The position numbers were made by a program, and so were the translations under genes. 8,553 nucleotides of DNA from the NCBI GenBank assembly GCA_036497785.1, contig DASXIW010000120.1, forward strand, positions 1 to 8,553. The letters are read 5' to 3'. The notes beneath the pieces are model-generated. The model was not told where the DNA came from and ran no database searches. It was given only the letters and a program-made list of their open reading frames with translations. Positions 6,375-8,553 of the stretch are shown here, one piece after another. The stretch comes from DASXIW01 sp036497785. GTDB taxonomy: Bacteria; Pseudomonadota; Alphaproteobacteria; Acetobacterales; Acetobacteraceae. How positions within the stretch are numbered: position 1 is the first letter of the stretch; the number at the start of each line of letters is the position of its first letter.

Positions 6375-6379
6375 AGCTT
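6353..6379. terminator. 7-bp inverted repeat over the truncated repeat copy, possible terminator
   Basis: AAGCTGT (6353-6359) pairs with ACAGCTT (6373-6379) around a 13-nt loop that contains most of the truncated repeat copy. It sits between the convergent stops of panB (6231) and the lipoprotein gene (6389). No long T-run follows on either strand, so termination is only possible, not shown. Confidence 0.3.
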
Positions 6380-6388
6380 GGGGGGCGG

Positions 6389-6700
6389 TCAGGACATCCA
6401 ATGGGGGGGCTGCCAGGTCCAGCCTGATTGAGTGCGCGACCACCAGCCGGGCATCCATAGGTTGCCGTGGCCGGCGGCAGGGACGTACTGGCCCTTGGCC
6501 CAGACATAGCCGCTGCCGTTCCAATCCCAGTGGCCCGGTTGCCACATCAGCGGCTCCGCAATCACCGGCGGATTGGGCTTGCTCTCGGGGATAAGCGGCG
6601 GGACCGGCGGGTAAGGGTTGGCGTCGGCGCCCTGCTGCGAGGAGCAGCCCGCGATCAGGAGGAGCACCAGCAGGGCGGCGGACGCGGCGGATTTCCTCAT
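6389..6700 (-). CDS. Small Trp-rich lipoprotein with WxxGxW-type repeats
   Basis: A 103-residue exported lipoprotein. The N-terminus has a Lys/Arg start, a hydrophobic core (about 7-17) and a lipobox LIAGC with Cys19 as the expected lipidated residue. A Pro-rich linker (about 29-50) follows. The C-terminal half holds ten tryptophans in residues 53-101, arranged as WQPGHWDWNGSGYVW-AKGQYV and later LWMPGWW...SGWTWQPPHW, i.e. two to three degenerate WxxGxW/YVW repeat units. This matches the WXXGXW-repeat (YXWQPGHW-like) lipoprotein family of proteobacteria, whose function is not established; an outer-membrane or wall-associated role is inference. It starts 22 bp after the ispDF stop and is probably in the same transcript. 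The Shine-Dalgarno is weak (a GGAG about 11 nt upstream). Confidence 0.82.
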   Translation of the reverse strand: MRKSAASAALLVLLLIAGCSSQQGADANPYPPVPPLIPESKPNPPVIAEPLMWQPGHWDWNGSGYVWAKGQYVPAAGHGNLWMPGWWSRTQSGWTWQPPHWMS

Positions 6701-6722
6701 GGTGTTGTGGTCTCCGAGGCAA

Positions 6723-7856
6723 TCATTCTGGGACGAGGATGGATACCACGGCCTGGGCGGCGATCCCCTCGCCGCGGCCGGTGAAACCGAGGCGTTCGGT
6801 GGTCGTGGCCTTGACCGAAATGCGGGCTGGGTCAGTGTCGAGCAGAGCGGCGAGACGGGCGATCATGGCTTGGGCGTGGGGGGTGATCTTCGGGCGCTCG
6901 CAGATCAGGGTGACGTCGGCGTTGACCAGGCGGGCGCCGCGGGCGGCGATGCGTTGGGCGGCGTGGCGCAGAAAGCGGGCGCTGTCGGCGTCCTTCCATT
7001 TGGCGTCGGAGGGGGGGAAGTGGCGGCCGATGTCGCCCTCGGCCAGCGCGCCGTAGATCGCGTCGCACAGTGCGTGGATGCCGACATCGGCGTCGGAATG
7101 GCCGGCGAGACCCTGGTCGTGCGGCACGTTGACGCCGCACAGGAACAACGGCCGGCCGGCTTGCAGGACGTGGACGTCGAAGCCGGTGCCGACGCGCGGG
7201 GTGAGGTTGGCAGTCATGATGCGCTCCAGCCGGACGAGGTCTTCCGGGTAGGTCAGCTTGATGTTGTCGTCGGAGCCGGGGACGGTTTCGACCGTCTCGC
7301 CCGTGGCTTCGAGCAGGGCGGCGTCGTCGGTGGCGCCGGTGAGGCCGGCGCGGTGGGCGGCGAGCAAGGTGGGGAAGCGAAAGGCCTGGGGAGTCTGGGC
7401 GCGGAACAGGCCGTCGCGCGGGATGGTTTCGATGATAACGCCGCGGACCACGCGCTTGAGGGTGTCGGCGACGGCGGCGGCGGGTATGGCCCCGGCCGAC
7501 TCGCGCAGGGCGGCCAACAGGGACGGAATGGTGTCCGGTGGGATGAAGGGGCGCGCGGCGTCATGGACCAGGACGATGTCGGGGGCGTGGGGGACGAGTG
7601 CCTCGAGTCCGGCGCGAACGCTGTCCTGGCGCGTTTCGCCACCTGGGACGGTGGGCAGGACGCCTTTGAGACCGAGCAACGCGGCTGCGATGGGGTGGGC
7701 TTCGCCGACCGGTTGCAGCAGGGTGACGTGGGCGGCCAGTGCGTCGGCGGCACGGCGGATGACCGGCTTGCCGGCGAGCATCAGGAACTGCTTCGGCTGG
7801 GTGGCGGCGAAGCGGGTGCCGGAGCCGGCGGCGACGAGGATGGCGGCGATGCGCAT
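6723..7856 (-). CDS. ispDF: Bifunctional IspD/IspF enzyme of the MEP isoprenoid pathway
   Basis: A 377-residue fusion of 2-C-methyl-D-erythritol 4-phosphate cytidylyltransferase (IspD, about 1-215) and 2-C-methyl-D-erythritol 2,4-cyclodiphosphate synthase (IspF, about 220-377). These are two non-consecutive steps of the MEP route to IPP/DMAPP. IspD marks: LVAAGSGTRF (7-16) with QPKQF (20-24), the CTP-binding loop; ETRQDSVRAGL (74-84); VLVHDAARPF (95-104); RAQTPQAF (152-159); LTYPEDL (201-207). IspF marks: VGTGFDVH (222-229) with metal ligands Asp227 and His229, HSDADVGIHALCDAI (253-267) with ligand His261, EGDIGRHFPPSD (273-284), and TTTERLGFTGRGEGIAAQAV (351-370). The fusion is typical of alphaproteobacteria and some epsilonproteobacteria. 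The ATG at 7856 is the only start before an in-frame stop at 7890-7892, and it lacks a clear Shine-Dalgarno, so leader structure may matter. Confidence 0.97.
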   Translation of the reverse strand: MRIAAILVAAGSGTRFAATQPKQFLMLAGKPVIRRAADALAAHVTLLQPVGEAHPIAAALLGLKGVLPTVPGGETRQDSVRAGLEALVPHAPDIVLVHDAARPFIPPDTIPSLLAALRESAGAIPAAAVADTLKRVVRGVIIETIPRDGLFRAQTPQAFRFPTLLAAHRAGLTGATDDAALLEATGETVETVPGSDDNIKLTYPEDLVRLERIMTANLTPRVGTGFDVHVLQAGRPLFLCGVNVPHDQGLAGHSDADVGIHALCDAIYGALAEGDIGRHFPPSDAKWKDADSARFLRHAAQRIAARGARLVNADVTLICERPKITPHAQAMIARLAALLDTDPARISVKATTTERLGFTGRGEGIAAQAVVSILVPE

Positions 7857-8028
7857 GCGGCGGACAGATGCCGCCGACGGACCATTCCGTCAATGACGGC
7901 GGTCAGGCGACGGTGGAAAATCCGGCTTTGGTGGCGGGGTTGCCCGCCGGGACCGGCGGGAGGCCCAGCTTGGCGTGCGCTCAGGCGCAACATCGAACGG
8001 CGGCCTCGCCTGCCGCGGACTGGTCAAG

Positions 8029-8061
8029 CTGCCTTCCCGGCGCGGAGGGCGCGCCGGGCAG
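8029..8061. other. Strong GC hairpin in the ispDF upstream region
   Basis: A 9-bp all-G/C stem (8036-8044 with 8050-8058, loop 8045-8049) is extended by CTG/CAG (8029-8031 with 8059-8061) after a 4-nt bulge. No T-run follows on the minus strand. It may be a factor-independent pause, a terminator of the upstream hpnL-like transcript, or a leader structure of ispDF. The sequence does not decide between these. Confidence 0.5.
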
Positions 8062-8071
8062 AACGCTTAAA

Positions 8072-8100
8072 TTCGTCTAACGGTGCAATTAGCAGACGAA
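8072..8100. promoter_or_regulatory. Operator-like dyad TTCGTCT-N15-AGACGAA
   Basis: A perfect 7-bp inverted repeat (8072-8078 with 8094-8100) has a nested CTAA/TTAG (8077-8080 with 8089-8092) in its spacer. It lies in the AT-rich tract, downstream of the predicted minus-strand promoter, where a repressor site or an RNA stem of the ispDF leader could lie. The binding factor is unknown. Chance occurrence in a short AT-rich region cannot be excluded. Confidence 0.35.
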
Positions 8101-8139
8101 ATCAAATCGTATTTTTGTCTATATAATCAGATGTAGGTT

Positions 8140-8168
8140 ACTTTAAGGAAAGATTCGGCGGTTGTAAA
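8140..8168 (-). promoter_or_regulatory. Possible sigma70-type promoter for ispDF
   Basis: On the minus strand, TTTACA (8168-8163; 5 of 6 to the -35 consensus) and TAAAGT (8145-8140; 4 of 6 to the -10) are separated by exactly 17 nt, in the AT-rich tract just beyond the hpnL-like stop. Transcription would start near 8133 and give a leader of about 275 nt before the ispDF ATG. The match is moderate. Confidence 0.35.
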
Positions 8169-8197
8169 CATAAATTTTGACGTCTCCGTGCGAAACT

Positions 8198-8553
8198 TTA
8201 TCCGATCTCGGTACGGGTTTTGACCCGTAGCCGGCGCATTTCGACGAACTGCCACACCAGCAGGATCGGCACGCCCACGACGATGTCGCGGCCGCGGCGG
8301 ACCAGGGAGACACCGAGGGACAATTCGGGGGGGATGCCGAAGATGGCGCCGAGACTGGCGTATCCTGCCTCGTGCACGCCGGCGTTGATCGGAACCAGGA
8401 AGGCGATGGCGGCGGCGGCGCTCAGCAGCGCCTCGATCGCCAGCGCGTCGTCGAAGTCGATCGGCACGCCGAGCGCGCGGTAGGTGATCCAGCCGGCGAC
8501 GCCGGTGCCGATCCAGCCGATCAGGTGGACGAAGAAGCCCATCGCGAGCTTGC
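8198..8553 (-). CDS. HpnL-like / LPG-synthase-TM family integral membrane protein, C-terminal part
   Basis: The last 117 residues of a polytopic inner-membrane protein; the frame is open to the window edge, so the start is outside. Three to four hydrophobic segments are visible: FFVHLIGWIGTGVAGWITY, an Ala/Leu-rich span ending in FLVPINAGVHEAGYASLGAIFG, and VVGVPILLVWQFVEM near the end, then a basic tail. The patterns 'F.VP...GV.E.GY..LG..FG.P' and 'SL.RR.RD...G.P.L..WQ' match the C-terminus of the lysylphosphatidylglycerol synthase TM/UPF0104 family. Within it they resemble the hopanoid-associated HpnL group, which is common in hopanoid-producing alphaproteobacteria and whose role (possibly hopanoid transport) is not firmly known. 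I do not assign hpnL formally because most of the protein and its hpn neighbours are out of view. Transcription runs towards ispDF across a 341 bp gap. Confidence 0.75.
   Translation of the reverse strand, partial: KLAMGFFVHLIGWIGTGVAGWITYRALGVPIDFDDALAIEALLSAAAAIAFLVPINAGVHEAGYASLGAIFGIPPELSLGVSLVRRGRDIVVGVPILLVWQFVEMRRLRVKTRTEIG

Larger units (their letters stand above)
7857..8197. other. 341-bp non-coding gap between hpnL-like gene and ispDF
   Basis: No credible coding region is seen on either strand. The half next to ispDF (about 7857-8061) is very GC-rich and carries a series of hairpins: CGGCGG/CCGCCG at 7858-7863 with 7871-7876, a 7-8 bp stem at 7943-7960, TGCGC/GCGCA at 7976-7989, GCGGC/GCCGC at 8000-8016, and a long stem at 8029-8061. 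The other half (8062-8197) is AT-rich, with 49 G+C in 136 nt, and carries a promoter-like pair and a dyad listed separately. It is most simply read as the promoter plus a long 5' leader of ispDF, together with the 3' end of the upstream gene. Confidence 0.6.

Noticed and set aside
5542..6507. 321-residue minus-strand open frame opposite panB running through the short repeats
   Set aside because: Arg/His/Pro-rich shadow of panB. Its other part translates the interspersed repeat (VIARSRATKQ peptides), a known source of spurious genes.
7868..8080. 70-residue plus-strand frame in the gap upstream of ispDF
   Set aside because: No ribosome site, low-complexity Ala/Gly/Pro composition, no family resemblance, and it runs through the GC hairpins.
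6618..8126. 502-residue plus-strand open frame opposite ispDF and the lipoprotein gene
   Set aside because: It is the antisense shadow of ispDF: Gly/Ala/Asp-rich with no recognisable domain, covering a gene with unmistakable IspD and IspF motifs.
8122..8127. Perfect TATAAT on the plus strand
   Set aside because: No acceptable -35 lies 16-18 nt upstream and no plus-strand gene follows; a chance match in the AT-rich tract is more likely.

Overview
The window is GC-rich chromosomal DNA, most likely from an alphaproteobacterium and plausibly from the Rhodospirillales/Acetobacteraceae. The clues are the fused ispDF gene, an HpnL-like hopanoid-associated membrane protein, strongly G/C-biased third codon positions, and intergenic hairpin repeats of a type I associate with Acetobacteraceae genomes. 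The taxonomy is inference; there is no rRNA or marker phylogeny here.

Layout, left to right. (1) The 3' part of a family 5 ABC-transporter solute-binding protein (+, cut by the window edge). (2) A convergent junction (1085-1275) filled by a large composite palindrome. (3) A leftward run of three genes in the order nitroreductase (4178-3354), Nudix hydrolase (overlapping start, preferred 3361-2732) and amidase-signature enzyme (2667-1276). The first two are almost certainly co-transcribed and the amidase lies 64 bp further on. (4) A 165 bp divergent promoter region (4179-4343). (5) A rightward two-gene unit: an Ldh2-family (malate/L-lactate/sulfolactate-type) dehydrogenase and, 4 bp later, panB of pantothenate/CoA synthesis. 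(6) A second convergent junction (6232-6388) holding two near-identical 30-nt repeats and a truncated third. (7) A leftward set: ispDF, with a small Trp-rich WxxGxW lipoprotein gene 22 bp downstream of it. (8) A 341 bp non-coding gap (7857-8197), consisting of a GC-rich hairpin-rich part next to ispDF and a sharply AT-rich part (49 G+C in 136 nt) that holds a promoter-like pair and a 7-bp dyad. (9) The C-terminal end of an HpnL/LPG-synthase-TM-type membrane protein (-, cut by the window edge).

Functionally this is mostly housekeeping or peripheral metabolism. IspDF supplies the MEP isoprenoid pathway, which feeds hopanoids, and HpnL-like proteins are hopanoid-associated. PanB makes ketopantoate, and the coupled 2-oxoacid/2-hydroxyacid-type dehydrogenase next to it invites the hypothesis of a non-orthologous ketopantoate reductase. 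The amidase, Nudix and nitroreductase genes are general catabolic or clean-up enzymes of unknown substrate.

I see no CRISPR array, transposase, phage gene, toxin-antitoxin pair, tRNA or rRNA, and no convincing new multi-gene system. The points most worth a second look are the two repeat-filled convergent junctions, the Ldh2-panB coupling, and the AT-rich/hairpin-rich leader upstream of ispDF.
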